A stretch of 64,000 bases of DNA from Oscillospiraceae bacterium (GTDB taxonomy: Bacteria > Bacillota > Clostridia > Oscillospirales > Oscillospiraceae), in assembly GCA_017506735.1 (NCBI GenBank), contig JAFVMW010000046.1:92606-156605 (forward strand), written 5' to 3'. This document shows, piece by piece, positions 42,159-51,015 of the stretch. Under the pieces are notes generated by a model that searched no databases, was not told the origin of the DNA, and saw nothing but the letters and a program-made list of their open reading frames with translations. The first letter of the stretch is position 1. The number at the start of each line of letters is the position of its first letter. The position numbers and the translations under genes are program-made.

Positions 42159-43606
42159 CAGCTGTTCTTCTTCAGCAGGTTATACTTGATGTCCCACAGC
42201 TTCTGGGACAGGTCCACATAGTAGTTGTGGGGATTGTCAAAGCGCTTGACCTCATCCCACAGGGTATCCACCTGCTCCAGGCAGTAGCTGCGGATCTCCT
42301 CCAGAGTGGGGCACTTGTAGACCAGCTCGCCCTTGACGAAGATGGGCACCTGCAGCTCCTTGGCGGTGAAGTTATAGACCGTCTTGGTCTTCCAGGTTGC
42401 TTCGGGATCAAAGATTTCCATCTCGCCGGAATCGTCCACCACCTCATCATAGACACAGAGGTAGTCGGCAATGGCCTTACCGGTATCGTTGCCGAAGAAG
42501 CGGTAGAGCTTCTTGAAGTGGGGATTGGTGATCTTGCCCACGTTCTCGGAGATCTTGATCTTGGGCACGATCTCGCCTTCCTTGTCCTCCACGGCAACCA
42601 GCTTGTAAACGCCGCCGAACACAGGCTCACTCCGGGCGGTGATCAGCCGCTCACCCACGCCGAACATATCGATCTTGGCGCCCTGGCGCAGGATGTCCTG
42701 AATGGTATACTCATCCAAAGAGTTGGAAACAGAGATCTGGCACTCGGTCCAGCCGGCCTCGTCCAGCATCTGACGGGCCTTCTGGCTCAGATAGGCCATA
42801 TCGCCGGAGTCCAGGCGGATGCCGCACTTCTTGATGCCCAGAGGCTTCAGAACCTCATTGAACACCCGGATGGCGTTGGGCACGCCGGATTTCAGGGTGT
42901 TATAGGTATCCACCAGCAGGGTGGCGTTGTTGGGATACAGGGAAACGTAGGTCTTGAAGGCCTCGTACTCGGTGTCGAACATCTGGACCCAGGCATGGGC
43001 CATGGTGCCGCCGGCGTGAACGCCGTAGAGCTGATCCGCGATGGTGCAGGCGGTACCGTTGCAGCCGCCGATGTAGGCTGCTCTGGCGCCCAGAATGGCA
43101 GCGTCGGGGCCCTGCGCCCGGCGGGAGCCGAACTCCAGCACGGTTCTGCCCTCGGCGGCACGAACCACACGGTTGGCCTTGGTGGCAATCAGGCTCTGGT
43201 GGTTGGTGCACAGCAGCAGGAAAGTTTCGATCAGCTGGGCCTCGATGGCAGGGGCACGGACGGTGATGATGGGCTCCTTGGGGAACACGGGAGTGCCCTC
43301 GGGAACGGCCCAGATGTCACCGGTGAACTTGAAGTTGGCCAAGTACTCCAGGAATTCCTCAGAAAACAGCTCTCTGCCCCGGAGATACTCGATATCCTCG
43401 GGGGTGAAGTGGAGCATCTGGATGTACTCAATGATCTGCTCCAGACCGGCGGCAATGGCGAAGCCGCCGCCGTCGGGGCAGCGACGATAGAACACATCAA
43501 AATAGGTGATGCGGTCCTTGTAGCCGTTTGCGAAATAGCCGTTGCTCATGGTGAGCTCATAGAAATCGCAGAGCATGGTCAGATTCAGTTTGCTGGTCAT
43601 GTCCAT
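42158..43606 (-). CDS. pncB: Nicotinate phosphoribosyltransferase
   Basis: A 482-aa enzyme making nicotinate mononucleotide from nicotinate and PRPP in NAD salvage. Recognised from LTMLCDFYELTMSNGYF at the start, the FGSRRAQGPDAAILGARAAYIGG region (quoted in parts; about residues 160-182) and the RLDSGDMAYLSQKAR phosphate-binding region near 275. ATG at 43606 sits 6 nt after GAGGTG, while the in-frame GTG is part of the SD. First gene of a two-gene unit. Confidence 0.96.
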   Translation of the reverse strand: MDMTSKLNLTMLCDFYELTMSNGYFANGYKDRITYFDVFYRRCPDGGGFAIAAGLEQIIEYIQMLHFTPEDIEYLRGRELFSEEFLEYLANFKFTGDIWAVPEGTPVFPKEPIITVRAPAIEAQLIETFLLLCTNHQSLIATKANRVVRAAEGRTVLEFGSRRAQGPDAAILGARAAYIGGCNGTACTIADQLYGVHAGGTMAHAWVQMFDTEYEAFKTYVSLYPNNATLLVDTYNTLKSGVPNAIRVFNEVLKPLGIKKCGIRLDSGDMAYLSQKARQMLDEAGWTECQISVSNSLDEYTIQDILRQGAKIDMFGVGERLITARSEPVFGGVYKLVAVEDKEGEIVPKIKISENVGKITNPHFKKLYRFFGNDTGKAIADYLCVYDEVVDDSGEMEIFDPEATWKTKTVYNFTAKELQVPIFVKGELVYKCPTLEEIRSYCLEQVDTLWDEVKRFDNPHNYYVDLSQKLWDIKYNLLKKNS

Positions 43607-43636
43607 AACATACACCTCGTTAAATTATTTGGTTAC

Positions 43637-43665
43637 ATTATAAGACAATTCGGAAAAAATAGCAA
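43637..43665 (-). promoter_or_regulatory. Promoter of pncB
   Basis: Minus-strand TTGCTA, 17-nt spacer, TATAAT. Confidence 0.75.
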
Positions 43666-43710
43666 TCCTTATTTCTCTTTCTCCGGGAGATCTTCTGGTA
43701 AAATTGCCCA

Positions 43711-43739
43711 TTGATTCACCTTCCGGAATATGCTATGTT
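43711..43739 (+). promoter_or_regulatory. Promoter of nat
   Basis: TTGATT, 17-nt spacer, TATGTT, about 31 nt before the start codon. Confidence 0.6.
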
Positions 43740-43770
43740 GTAGACAGAACCAAAAAGGAGGCGCATTTTT

Positions 43771-44514
43771 ATGGAACGATACCTGGAACGAATCGGTTAC
43801 ACCGGCGACCGCAGTCCCAACCGGGAAAATCTGACCCGGCTTCTGCGGTGCCATCTGGAAACGGTTCCCTTTGAGAATCTGGACTTCTGGCAAAACCCCA
43901 GGCAACTGCCTTTGCAGATCGATGCGCTGTATGACAAGGTTGTGACCCGCCGCCGGGGCGGTGTCTGCTGCGAGCTGAACACCATCTTCTGCTGGCTGCT
44001 CCGGGAGCTGGGATACGAGGCCTATCCGGTTCTGGTGCGGATCTTCATGGGGCCTGCGCCCCATCCCCTCTCCCACGAGTGTGTGATCGTGGTGTTGGAC
44101 GGGAAGAAATATTACTGCGATGTGGGCTTCGGCGGCCCGGGACCCAAGGGGCTGGTCTGCCTGGAGGAAGCTGGGGTTCAGACCGTATTCGGCAGCGAAT
44201 TCACGGTCACCCGGGACGGCATCCATTTCTGCATCCACGGGAATATGGACGGCACCTTCCAGCCTCTGCTGCAGCTGCTGGACATCCCTGCCACGGAGGC
44301 GGACTTCGGGATCGTACTCTATTTCTTCACCGCCCATCCGGATGCCCTGTTTGTCAATCAGCGCACCATCAATCTGTGCCAGCCCGACGGTGGATATCTT
44401 GCCCTGACGGGAAATACCTTTACCGGACGCCGGGGCGGCGAAAGCATCCGCCGGGAGGTGCCGGAAGCGGAGATTCCGGCACTGCTGAAGCAGGAATTCG
44501 GATTGGAGCCGTAA
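43771..44514 (+). CDS. nat: Arylamine N-acetyltransferase
   Basis: A 247-aa acetyl-CoA-dependent enzyme acetylating arylamines and hydrazines. The Cys-His-Asp triad is visible: Cys66 in RRGGVCCELN, the His of SHECVIVV (about 104) and the Asp of YYCDVGFG (about 119). The N-terminal PFENLDFW segment is typical. SD AAAGGAGG. Three nt before the next gene, with which it probably forms an operon. Confidence 0.95.
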   Translation: MERYLERIGYTGDRSPNRENLTRLLRCHLETVPFENLDFWQNPRQLPLQIDALYDKVVTRRRGGVCCELNTIFCWLLRELGYEAYPVLVRIFMGPAPHPLSHECVIVVLDGKKYYCDVGFGGPGPKGLVCLEEAGVQTVFGSEFTVTRDGIHFCIHGNMDGTFQPLLQLLDIPATEADFGIVLYFFTAHPDALFVNQRTINLCQPDGGYLALTGNTFTGRRGGESIRREVPEAEIPALLKQEFGLEP

Positions 44515-44517
44515 ACA

Positions 44518-45069
44518 ATGAAGCTGATGTTTTTATTCGGCGAAGGCGCCGTTGGAAAAATGACTGTCGGCCAGGAATTGACCAAAATCACCCCCTGGCG
44601 GCTGTGCCACAACCATGTAACCATTGAACCGGTGCTGGAGGTATTCGGAGAATTCCGGATAGATGTGATTTTGCAGCTCCGGGATGTGATTTTCCGGGAG
44701 TTCGCTGCATCCGATCAGTATGGCCTGATCCACAGCTTCATGTGGGCCTTCGATGCCCGGGAGGACTGGGAATATGTGGAGCACATCAAATCCATCTTCG
44801 GGCTTAAAGAAGAGGATGTGTACTATGTGGAGCTGGTGGCTCCCGAGAAAGTGCGGCTTGCACGGAATGCGACGGAAAACCGACTGGCCCACAAGGCATC
44901 CAAACGGGATATCGAGGCATCCAACCGGCGGCTGGCGGAGATGTCTGCCAAACACCGGTTTGTCAGCCTGCCCGGGGAGCTTCCCTTCCCCAATTATTTG
45001 CGGGTGGAAAATGGGGACATTTCTGCCCAGGAGGCTGCCCGGATCATCAAGAACCATTTCGGATTCTGA
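44518..45069 (+). CDS. P-loop NTPase, shikimate-kinase-like
   Basis: A 183-aa protein with an N-terminal P-loop GEGAVGKMT (residues 8-16; the usual last Ser/Thr position is preceded by Met) followed by CHNHVTIEPV, a pattern of small AAA_33-type kinase-like proteins of unknown substrate. The middle has DVIFREF and FDAREDWEYV segments and a basic ATENRLAHKASKRDIEASNR lid-like helix (quoted within 20 residues). Follows nat by 3 nt. The stop abuts the convergent lipoprotein stop with no spacer. Confidence 0.8.
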   Translation: MKLMFLFGEGAVGKMTVGQELTKITPWRLCHNHVTIEPVLEVFGEFRIDVILQLRDVIFREFAASDQYGLIHSFMWAFDAREDWEYVEHIKSIFGLKEEDVYYVELVAPEKVRLARNATENRLAHKASKRDIEASNRRLAEMSAKHRFVSLPGELPFPNYLRVENGDISAQEAARIIKNHFGF

Positions 45070-45474
45070 TCAGGCGTAGCCCCAGTCCTTCAGCTCCCAG
45101 CCGAACAGGGTCTTTACAAGGGTCCATTCATAATTCCGGTAGGTCATGCCCGGGGTAAGGCCGGAAGCGGCTCCGGAGTCGTCCACGGTAAAATCCGTCA
45201 GCAGAATGATGGTATCCTTTCCGTTACGCTCTGCCTCCCGGCTGGCTTTTTCCCCGGTTGCTTCCTCGTCATAGACGATGGTAAGAAGCTGGCAGCCGTC
45301 GAAGTGCTGTTTGAAATGGCTCTCCACCACATCCATGGCATCGGCAATGGTTTGCTCGCTGTAACGCACGGAAGGGCGGATCTGCCGTCCGTGGGCGCTG
45401 GTATCTCCCCCGCCGCAGCCGGTGAGCAGCACAAGTGCCAGAAGCAGGGCGGTAATCATCTTACAGGATTTCAT
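45070..45474 (-). CDS. Putative lipoprotein
   Basis: A 134-aa secreted lipoprotein: residues 1-19 are a signal peptide with lipobox LLTGC (Cys20), then GGG. The mature part (about 115 aa) contains DAMDVVESHFKQHFDGCQLL and DDTIILLTDFTVDDSG-like strands, resembling small clostridial lipoproteins of unknown role. The ATG at 45474 is 7 nt after AAGGAAG; an adjacent ATG is closer. An inverted pair of DnaA-box-like sequences lies upstream. Confidence 0.82.
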   Translation of the reverse strand: MKSCKMITALLLALVLLTGCGGGDTSAHGRQIRPSVRYSEQTIADAMDVVESHFKQHFDGCQLLTIVYDEEATGEKASREAERNGKDTIILLTDFTVDDSGAASGLTPGMTYRNYEWTLVKTLFGWELKDWGYA

Positions 45475-45527
45475 CATCAATCTTCCTTTCTTTTGGGATA
45501 CGCCCACTGTAGCACAGATCAGAAAAG

Positions 45528-45548
45528 TTTTCCACAGGTTGTGGATAA
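45528..45548. promoter_or_regulatory. Inverted pair of DnaA-box-like 9-mers
   Basis: TTTTCCACA (45528-45536) and TGTGGATAA (45540-45548, reverse complement TTATCCACA, the consensus box) face each other across 3 nt, 54 nt upstream of the lipoprotein start and downstream of recR. May bind DnaA; overlaps the likely promoter area of the lipoprotein gene. Confidence 0.5.
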
Positions 45549-45582
45549 TCTTCAAGAAATCTTAAGGTTCCGGACATAAAGA

Positions 45583-45613
45583 CAAAAACGAGGATGCGGC
45601 AAGCATCCTCGTT
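45583..45613 (-). terminator. Terminator of dnaX-ybaB-recR
   Basis: Minus-strand perfect 11-bp stem AACGAGGATGC / GCATCCTCGTT with 5-nt loop and T run, 5 nt after recR. Confidence 0.9.
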
Positions 45614-45618
45614 ATGAT

Positions 45619-46218
45619 TTACATATCCTGTCGTCCGGCCAGGGCACGGGACAGGGTGACTTCGTCGGCGTACTCCAGCTGACTGCCCACGGGAATGCCG
45701 TAAGCCAGCCGGGTCACACGGACCTCCAGAGGCCGCAGAAGCCGGGAAATATACATGGCGGTGGACTCACCCTCCGTATCCGGGTTGGTGGCCATAATGA
45801 CCTCCCGGACATCTCCCTTTGCCACCCGGTTCAGAAGCTCCATCACCCGGATATCATTCTGGGTCACATGGTTCATTGGGCTGATGACACCGTGGAGCAC
45901 ATGATACACACCCTTGAATTCCCGGCTGCGCTCCATGGCGATCACATCCCGGGGTTCCGCCACCACGCAGATCAGGCTCTTATCCCGGGTGTCATCATCA
46001 CAGATGGGACACAGCTCCCTGTCCGTCAGATTCTGACATTGGGGGCAGCATTTGACGCTGCGCTTGGCATCCACAATGGCATCGGCAAACTCCTGGGCAT
46101 CCTCCAGAGGCAGGCTCAGCACATGGAAGGCAAGGCGCTGGGCGGTCTTGCCGCCGATGCCGGGAAGCCGGGCGAACTGATCCGCCAGGTTTTGCAGCGC
46201 TGCAGGAAAAAACTGCAT
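45619..46218 (-). CDS. recR: Recombination protein RecR
   Basis: A 199-aa recombinational repair protein working with RecF/RecO at gaps. Helix-hairpin-helix LPGIGGKTAQRLAFH near residues 17-31, a C4 zinc finger (CCPQCQNLTDRELCPIC, about 57-73) and a TOPRIM domain (VVAEPRDVIAMER). Last gene of the conserved dnaX-ybaB-recR operon. Confidence 0.97.
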   Translation of the reverse strand: MQFFPAALQNLADQFARLPGIGGKTAQRLAFHVLSLPLEDAQEFADAIVDAKRSVKCCPQCQNLTDRELCPICDDDTRDKSLICVVAEPRDVIAMERSREFKGVYHVLHGVISPMNHVTQNDIRVMELLNRVAKGDVREVIMATNPDTEGESTAMYISRLLRPLEVRVTRLAYGIPVGSQLEYADEVTLSRALAGRQDM

Positions 46219-46227
46219 GATGCCTCC

Positions 46228-46581
46228 TTAGAACAGGCCGCCCAGGTTCAGACCGCCGGTGAGCTTGGCCATGTTGTTCTGAGCGTCTGCGTCAGCGGAG
46301 CGGAATGCCTCGTTGACAGCGGCGATGACCATATCCTGCAGCATCTCCACATCGTCGGGGTCCACTGCCTCTTCCTTGATGGTCAGGTTCACCAGCTGAT
46401 GCTTGCCGTTGACTTCAGCGGTGACCATGCCGCCGCCTGCGGTTGCGGAGTAGGTCTTGCGCTCCATCTCCTCCTGCATCTGCATCATCTGCTGCTGCAT
46501 CTTCTGTGCCTGCTTCATCATCTGGGACTGGCTCATGCCGCCCATGCCGCCGGGCATACCCCGGAATCCACCTTTTGCCAT
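46228..46581 (-). CDS. YbaB/EbfC family nucleoid-associated protein
   Basis: A 117-aa DNA-binding protein. A Gly/Met/Gln-rich N-terminus (GMPGGMGGMSQSQMMKQAQK) leads into the family helix QMMQMQEEMERKTYSATAGGG and the conserved AEVNGKHQLVNLTIKEEAVDPDD core (quoted in parts). Dimeric nucleoid protein of loosely defined function, always near dnaX and recR. Confidence 0.95.
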   Translation of the reverse strand: MAKGGFRGMPGGMGGMSQSQMMKQAQKMQQQMMQMQEEMERKTYSATAGGGMVTAEVNGKHQLVNLTIKEEAVDPDDVEMLQDMVIAAVNEAFRSADADAQNNMAKLTGGLNLGGLF

Positions 46582-46596
46582 AACTGTAATTCTCCT

Positions 46597-48207
46597 TTAA
46601 TCTTGCTTGATTTTTACGATATCGGCGTGTTCCCGGCCAAAGGCCATCAGCCGTTCCATCTGTTCATTCCGCGCAGGGACCGCACCCCGGTCCACCGCTT
46701 TGGCGCTTACGTTTCTGCCCAGGAGGGCGGAGGCCTTCCGGGCGATGAGTTCCATCAGCTCCCGCTTGTTCACCATTTCCAGGGTGAAGGCGTTGGAGCA
46801 AAGCAGCACCACCTGATTGCCCCGGAGGATTCCCTGAACCGGGGACTGGGGCGATGCGTTGAAAAAGCCCTTGATGGGAGGCCGCAGCTCCCTCTGGAGG
46901 GCGGCGGCCAGATCCGGCCAGAAGCCCACAGGGGTATCGTGGGGCATTTCTGCCTCAGACTGGGGCGGCGCGTCGGTGTCATCCGGCGGCGGAGGAAGCT
47001 CCTCCGCCGGCTCAGGATTCGGTTGACGGACAGCATCTCCCTGTTTTACCACAAAATCTCCGGTACGGAGCTGCTCCTCCAGCCGGGAGATCCGGGCGTT
47101 CAGTGCCTCGGCATCCATTTGGAGAGCCGGATCGCAGAGGTTCATCAGACAAAGCTCCGCATCCAGGCGGCGGCTGGCACTTCGGGTGAAGCCTGCGGCG
47201 GTGGTCTGAAGCAGGCCGATCATCCGCACCAGCTCCCCGGGAGAGAACCGGGCAACCAGCTGTCTTGCCTCACTGTCGGGAGCCACGCCGGACAGCAGAG
47301 AGATGCCGGATTCCGGGGCGGTTTTCAGAATCATCAGATCCCGGCACAGGGCGGACAGCTCGTCAATCATGGCGGCAACGTCCTTGCCGTCGGCATATAG
47401 CCGGTTGAACAGCTCCAGAACGCCTTTTGTATTCCGGTCAGCCACCATGGACAGCATTCTGCCGCAGGTCTGTTCGCCGGCAATGCCCAGACATTCGTAG
47501 ACACGCTGGGCGGTCAGCTCACCGGCGGTGGCGGAAGCGCACTGGTCAAGCAGGCTCAGGCCGTCACGCATACCGCCGTCAGCAAGCCTTGCCAGAATCC
47601 GGGCGGCAGACTCGTCCAGGTCAATGTTCTCCTGGTAGGATACATACTGGAGCCGGGCGGCGATGTCCTCCGGGGTGATCCGGCGGAAGGAAAAGCGCTG
47701 ACACCGGGACAGGATGGTGGCCGGAACCTTGTGCAGCTCCGTGGTGGCCAGAATGAACAGCAGGTGCTCCGGCGGCTCCTCAATGATCTTCAGCAGGGCG
47801 TTGAAGGCCGAGATGGAGAGCATATGAACCTCGTCGATGATATACACACGCTTTTTCACCTGGCTGGGGGCGTAAACCGCGTCATCCCGGAGATCACGGA
47901 CGTTGTCCACGCCGTTGTTGGAGGCGGCGTCGATTTCCAGCACATCCATGCAGGTGCCCGCGTCGATGGACTTGCAGGCAGCGCAGCAGTTGCAGGGGTT
48001 GCCCTCCTGGGGATTCAGGCAGTTGACAGCCTTGGAAAGGATCTTGGCGCAGCTTGTCTTGCCGGTACCACGGGAGCCGGTGAACAGATAGGCATGGCTC
48101 ATGTGCCCGGACAAAAGCTGGGTCTTCAAAGTCTGGGTCACAGCCTGCTGACCCACAACGTCATCAAAGGTCTGAGGACGATATTTACGATATAGCGCCT
48201 GGTACAT
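46597..48207 (-). CDS. dnaX: DNA polymerase III subunit gamma/tau
   Basis: A 536-aa clamp-loader ATPase. It begins MYQALYRKYRPQTFDDVVGQ, with Walker A GSRGTGKT at residues 44-51, a zinc module (four Cys in CLNPQEGNPCNCCAAC, about 65-80), DEVHMLS Walker B and sensor LATTELHKVPATILSRCQRF (within 20). C-terminal tau-like part has a proline/acidic linker (EELPPPPDDTDAPP). No slippery A/G run for gamma production was noted. ATG at 48207 follows AGGAGGG; a frame extending upstream lacks an SD. Confidence 0.97.
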   Translation of the reverse strand: MYQALYRKYRPQTFDDVVGQQAVTQTLKTQLLSGHMSHAYLFTGSRGTGKTSCAKILSKAVNCLNPQEGNPCNCCAACKSIDAGTCMDVLEIDAASNNGVDNVRDLRDDAVYAPSQVKKRVYIIDEVHMLSISAFNALLKIIEEPPEHLLFILATTELHKVPATILSRCQRFSFRRITPEDIAARLQYVSYQENIDLDESAARILARLADGGMRDGLSLLDQCASATAGELTAQRVYECLGIAGEQTCGRMLSMVADRNTKGVLELFNRLYADGKDVAAMIDELSALCRDLMILKTAPESGISLLSGVAPDSEARQLVARFSPGELVRMIGLLQTTAAGFTRSASRRLDAELCLMNLCDPALQMDAEALNARISRLEEQLRTGDFVVKQGDAVRQPNPEPAEELPPPPDDTDAPPQSEAEMPHDTPVGFWPDLAAALQRELRPPIKGFFNASPQSPVQGILRGNQVVLLCSNAFTLEMVNKRELMELIARKASALLGRNVSAKAVDRGAVPARNEQMERLMAFGREHADIVKIKQD

Positions 48208-48269
48208 AACGCCCTCCTTCCTTTCAATCATCCGCGAAGCGGATACCACAATTCATCATTCATCATTAA

Positions 48270-48580
48270 AAAGGCCGGCTCATAACAAGATCGCACACCC
48301 ACATTTGAACGAGCTGAACACCCGGACGCCATGCAGTTAGCTCAGGAACGGCTGCCTCGCGGCACACGAAATGATCCGCTTAATGCTGCTTGGTTCCCCA
48401 CCTGACATGGTTCACGGGATTCCGTTGCGCAAGACCGATCCATCAACACCACTTACATGGCCCAGACGGCACTCAGACAAGCCCGGGTGTGGGAATTCAT
48501 CCCTGCTGTAGCGGATTGCAGGCATAGGGCACCGCTATCTCCCCGACTAGTGCGACCTTGTTACGAGCCGGCCGGCTGAA
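48270..48580 (-). ncRNA. ffs: Signal recognition particle RNA, large bacterial type
   Basis: On the minus strand about 300 nt fold as a long SRP RNA: the ends pair over 23 bp (GCCGGCTCGTAACAAGG side, around 48550-48572, with 48274-48296), an Alu-domain-like 5' part contains GGTGCCCTATGCCTGCAATC, and the S-domain tip shows the conserved ATGTCAGG...GGAA...AAGCAGCATTAAG. The 3' end runs into a T-rich tract (CCTTTTTAATG). Position between acpP and dnaX is usual for Firmicutes. It targets secretory and membrane proteins with Ffh. Ends are approximate. Confidence 0.92.
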
Positions 48581-48605
48581 CAAGGTTATTCGATTGAAAA
48601 GTTGA

Positions 48606-48827
48606 TCAGTTTACCTTGGACTCGATGAAAGCAGCCATCTGACCGAAGGTGGTGATGGTCTCGTCCTCGATCTCCAGCTCAACGCCCAGCTCGCTCTCCA
48701 GATCCATAACCATCTCAACGATGTCCAGGGAGTCGATGCCCAGGGTCTCAAAGGTTGCCTCGGGAGTGATCTCAGCAGGATCAAGCTCCAGATGCTCTGC
48801 AGCGAACTTAACAAGCTTCTCGTACAT
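48606..48827 (-). CDS. acpP: Acyl carrier protein
   Basis: A 73-aa carrier of growing fatty acyl chains on 4'-phosphopantetheine attached to Ser33 in GIDSLDIVEM. Highly acidic helices 2 and 3 as in all ACPs. The ATG at 48827 follows GGAGGTT; an ATG five codons upstream overlaps that SD. Own promoter upstream; the SRP RNA lies just downstream. Confidence 0.97.
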   Translation of the reverse strand: MYEKLVKFAAEHLELDPAEITPEATFETLGIDSLDIVEMVMDLESELGVELEIEDETITTFGQMAAFIESKVN

Positions 48828-48868
48828 AACTGTAACCTCCATAAGGCATTTGTTTTTATTTCCGGTCT

Positions 48869-48897
48869 ATTCTAATACAAGATTGCCGGTTTGTCAA
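48869..48897 (-). promoter_or_regulatory. Promoter of acpP
   Basis: Minus-strand TTGACA, 17-nt spacer, TAGAAT, immediately after the stop of the upstream flavoprotein gene. Confidence 0.82.
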
Positions 48898-48901
48898 TGG
48901 T

Positions 48902-50125
48902 TTATTCTGCGGCGGCTTTTCCGGCGGCAAAAGCTGTGGCCCAGGCGATCTGGAGGTTGAAGCCGCCGGTGTAGGCATCGCAGTCGATGAGCTCGCCGGC
49001 AAAGTACAGTCCGGGAACCTTTTTGGATTCCATGGTCCTGGGATCGATCTCGCCGGTTTTTACACCGCCGGAGGTGATGATGGCCTCGCTGACCGGGCGC
49101 TTGCCGGTGATGGTCAGGGTAAAGCCCTTCAGAAGCTCCACGAGAGCCCGGCGGTTTTGTTTGGTAAAGGAATTGGCCTGGAGCTGGGGGTCCACCCCCA
49201 GACGCTTCAGCACCACGGGGATCATGCTCCGGGGCAGCAGATCCGTCAGGGCATTTTCCATGCTGCGGTTCTGGTAAAGCTCCAGATCCCGGAGAATCCG
49301 CTCGTCCAGCTTGCCCTCTTCCAGGGCAGGCTTCAGATCGATGGAAAAGCGCCAGCCGTCTCCCTTGCCAATGTGGGCAGAGGCGGACAGCACCGTGGGG
49401 CCGGAGATGCCGAAATGGGTGAAGAGCATTTCGCCGAAATCCTTATAGACAGCCTTGCCCTTGGGATTCAGCAGCTTCACCGCCACATTCCGCAGGGCCA
49501 GGCCCTGCATTTCCCTGGCATCCTCCCCTTCTGTTTCCAGAGGAACCAGACTGCCCTGAGGTTCCACGACGGTATGGCCCAGGTCCCGGGCGAAACGGTA
49601 GCCGTCGCCGGTGGAGCCGGTGGCTGGATAGCTGGCACCGCCGGTGGCAAGAATTACTTTGCCGCAGGGGAAGTATCCGGCGGAGGTATCCACGCCGGTG
49701 ACTCCTGTTTCATCAGCGGTGATGGCATTGACCTTCGCGGTTTTGACGGTGACACCCTCCCGGCGGAGGGCCCGGGTCAGTGCATCCAGAACGCTCTGGC
49801 TCCGGTCAGACTCCGGGAACACCCGGTTGCCCCGTTCTGTTTTCAGAGGGCAGCCCTGGGCTTCCAGAAAGGTCATGATCTCAGCCGGGGGAAAGGCCGC
49901 CATGGCGGAAAAGAGGAATTTTCCATTCCGGGGAGTGTTCCGCAGAACCTCCTCGGCATTGCAGTTGTTGGTGACGTTGCACCGTCCCTTGCCGGTGATC
50001 AGCAGTTTTTTGCCCAGACGGTCGTTTTTCTCCAGCAGCAGGACGCTTCTGCCCTGCTTCGCGGCGGTGATGGCCGCGAACATACCTGCCGGGCCGCCGC
50101 CGATGACACAAATATCAAAGGCCAT
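48902..50125 (-). CDS. NAD(P)/FAD-dependent oxidoreductase, YhiN/HI0933 family
   Basis: A 407-aa flavoprotein. FAD-binding GGGPAGMFAAI at residues 8-18, the family motif GKGRCNVTNNC near 49-59, and the C-terminal GGVKTGEIDPRTMESKKVPG plus GLYFAGELIDCDAYTGGFN segments (each under 20 residues) define the HI0933/BaiN-like group. Family members include a bile-acid reductase but the substrate here is unknown. The start overlaps the end of the RpiR gene by 11 nt; SD GGAGGG. Confidence 0.92.
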   Translation of the reverse strand: MAFDICVIGGGPAGMFAAITAAKQGRSVLLLEKNDRLGKKLLITGKGRCNVTNNCNAEEVLRNTPRNGKFLFSAMAAFPPAEIMTFLEAQGCPLKTERGNRVFPESDRSQSVLDALTRALRREGVTVKTAKVNAITADETGVTGVDTSAGYFPCGKVILATGGASYPATGSTGDGYRFARDLGHTVVEPQGSLVPLETEGEDAREMQGLALRNVAVKLLNPKGKAVYKDFGEMLFTHFGISGPTVLSASAHIGKGDGWRFSIDLKPALEEGKLDERILRDLELYQNRSMENALTDLLPRSMIPVVLKRLGVDPQLQANSFTKQNRRALVELLKGFTLTITGKRPVSEAIITSGGVKTGEIDPRTMESKKVPGLYFAGELIDCDAYTGGFNLQIAWATAFAAGKAAAE

Positions 50126-50990
50126 TTCCGCCCTCCTGCTTCTCGTAAACATGGTACTGATCCCAGATCTGTTCCAGAGAGGTGAAGATCCGGCTGAGCC
50201 GCTGCTCCCGCTGGGCGGCGATGGCAACAATCAGGGCATTGATCACGCTCATAGGTGCCACAAGGGAGTCAACCAGGGACACCATGTCACTTTTGGCTTC
50301 CAGAACGAAGTCCGAATTCTGGCCCAGGGGAGAATCCTTGCCATCGGTCAGGCCGATGACCGTGGCACCGGCAGAGCGGCAGTACTGGGCCGCCTTCACG
50401 GTGGCGCTGGAGTATCTGGGGAAGGAAATGGCAACAACCACGTCCTCGGGCTTGATGGCCACGATCTTCTCAAACATCTCGCCCTCGCCGGAGGTGGTGA
50501 CGGTGTGGATGTTGGGGGACATATAATTCAGATAGTAACCCAGAAACTGGGCCAGAGGGGCCGCGGAACGGACACCCAGGATGTAGACCCGGTCGGTGTC
50601 CAGAATGGCCTGGACGGCCTTGCGGAATTCCTCCCGGTCCAGCATATCCACAGTCTGACGGAGCTTCTCCGCATCGGCCTGGAGGACGGTGGACACCACA
50701 TCCTGGCCCTCCATCCGGTCATTTGCCACCTCGATGCGCTGTACGGAGGTCAGCCGGTTCAAAACCATCTCCTGGATGGCCTTCTGCATACTGGGGTAGC
50801 CGTCGTAGCCCAGCTCCACGGCGAAGCGAACCACCGTGGACTCGGAAACGCCCACCTTCTTGCCCAGCTTGGAGGCTGTCATAAAGGCGGCCTTGTCATA
50901 GGATTCGGTTATGTATTTGGCGATGAGCCGCTGGCCCTTGGAAAAAGTGTGGGCGTTGTTCTGCAAAATGCTTAAAATATCACTGCTCAT
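50115..50990 (-). CDS. MurR/RpiR family transcriptional regulator
   Basis: A 291-aa regulator: N-terminal HTH_6 domain (residues about 1-75, FSKGQRLIAKYITESYDKAAFMTASKLGKKVGVSESTVVRFA, quoted only as landmarks FSKGQRLIAKYI and VGVSESTVVRFA) and a C-terminal SIS sugar-phosphate-binding domain (about 125-260, ILGVRSAAPLAQFL, SFPRYSSATVKAA). The effector is probably a phosphosugar. ATG at 50990 lies 6 nt after AGGAGG. Its promoter carries an inverted repeat suited to autoregulation; it is co-transcribed with the flavoprotein gene. Confidence 0.92.
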   Translation of the reverse strand: MSSDILSILQNNAHTFSKGQRLIAKYITESYDKAAFMTASKLGKKVGVSESTVVRFAVELGYDGYPSMQKAIQEMVLNRLTSVQRIEVANDRMEGQDVVSTVLQADAEKLRQTVDMLDREEFRKAVQAILDTDRVYILGVRSAAPLAQFLGYYLNYMSPNIHTVTTSGEGEMFEKIVAIKPEDVVVAISFPRYSSATVKAAQYCRSAGATVIGLTDGKDSPLGQNSDFVLEAKSDMVSLVDSLVAPMSVINALIVAIAAQREQRLSRIFTSLEQIWDQYHVYEKQEGGNGL

Positions 50991-51015
50991 AGTCATCCTC
51001 CTGCGTATTGTATGC

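Noticed and set aside
48270-48580. The region as a 6S RNA or tRNA cluster.
   Set aside because: The SRP S-domain tip, the 23-bp end pairing and the acpP-dnaX context fit SRP RNA; no cloverleaf was found.
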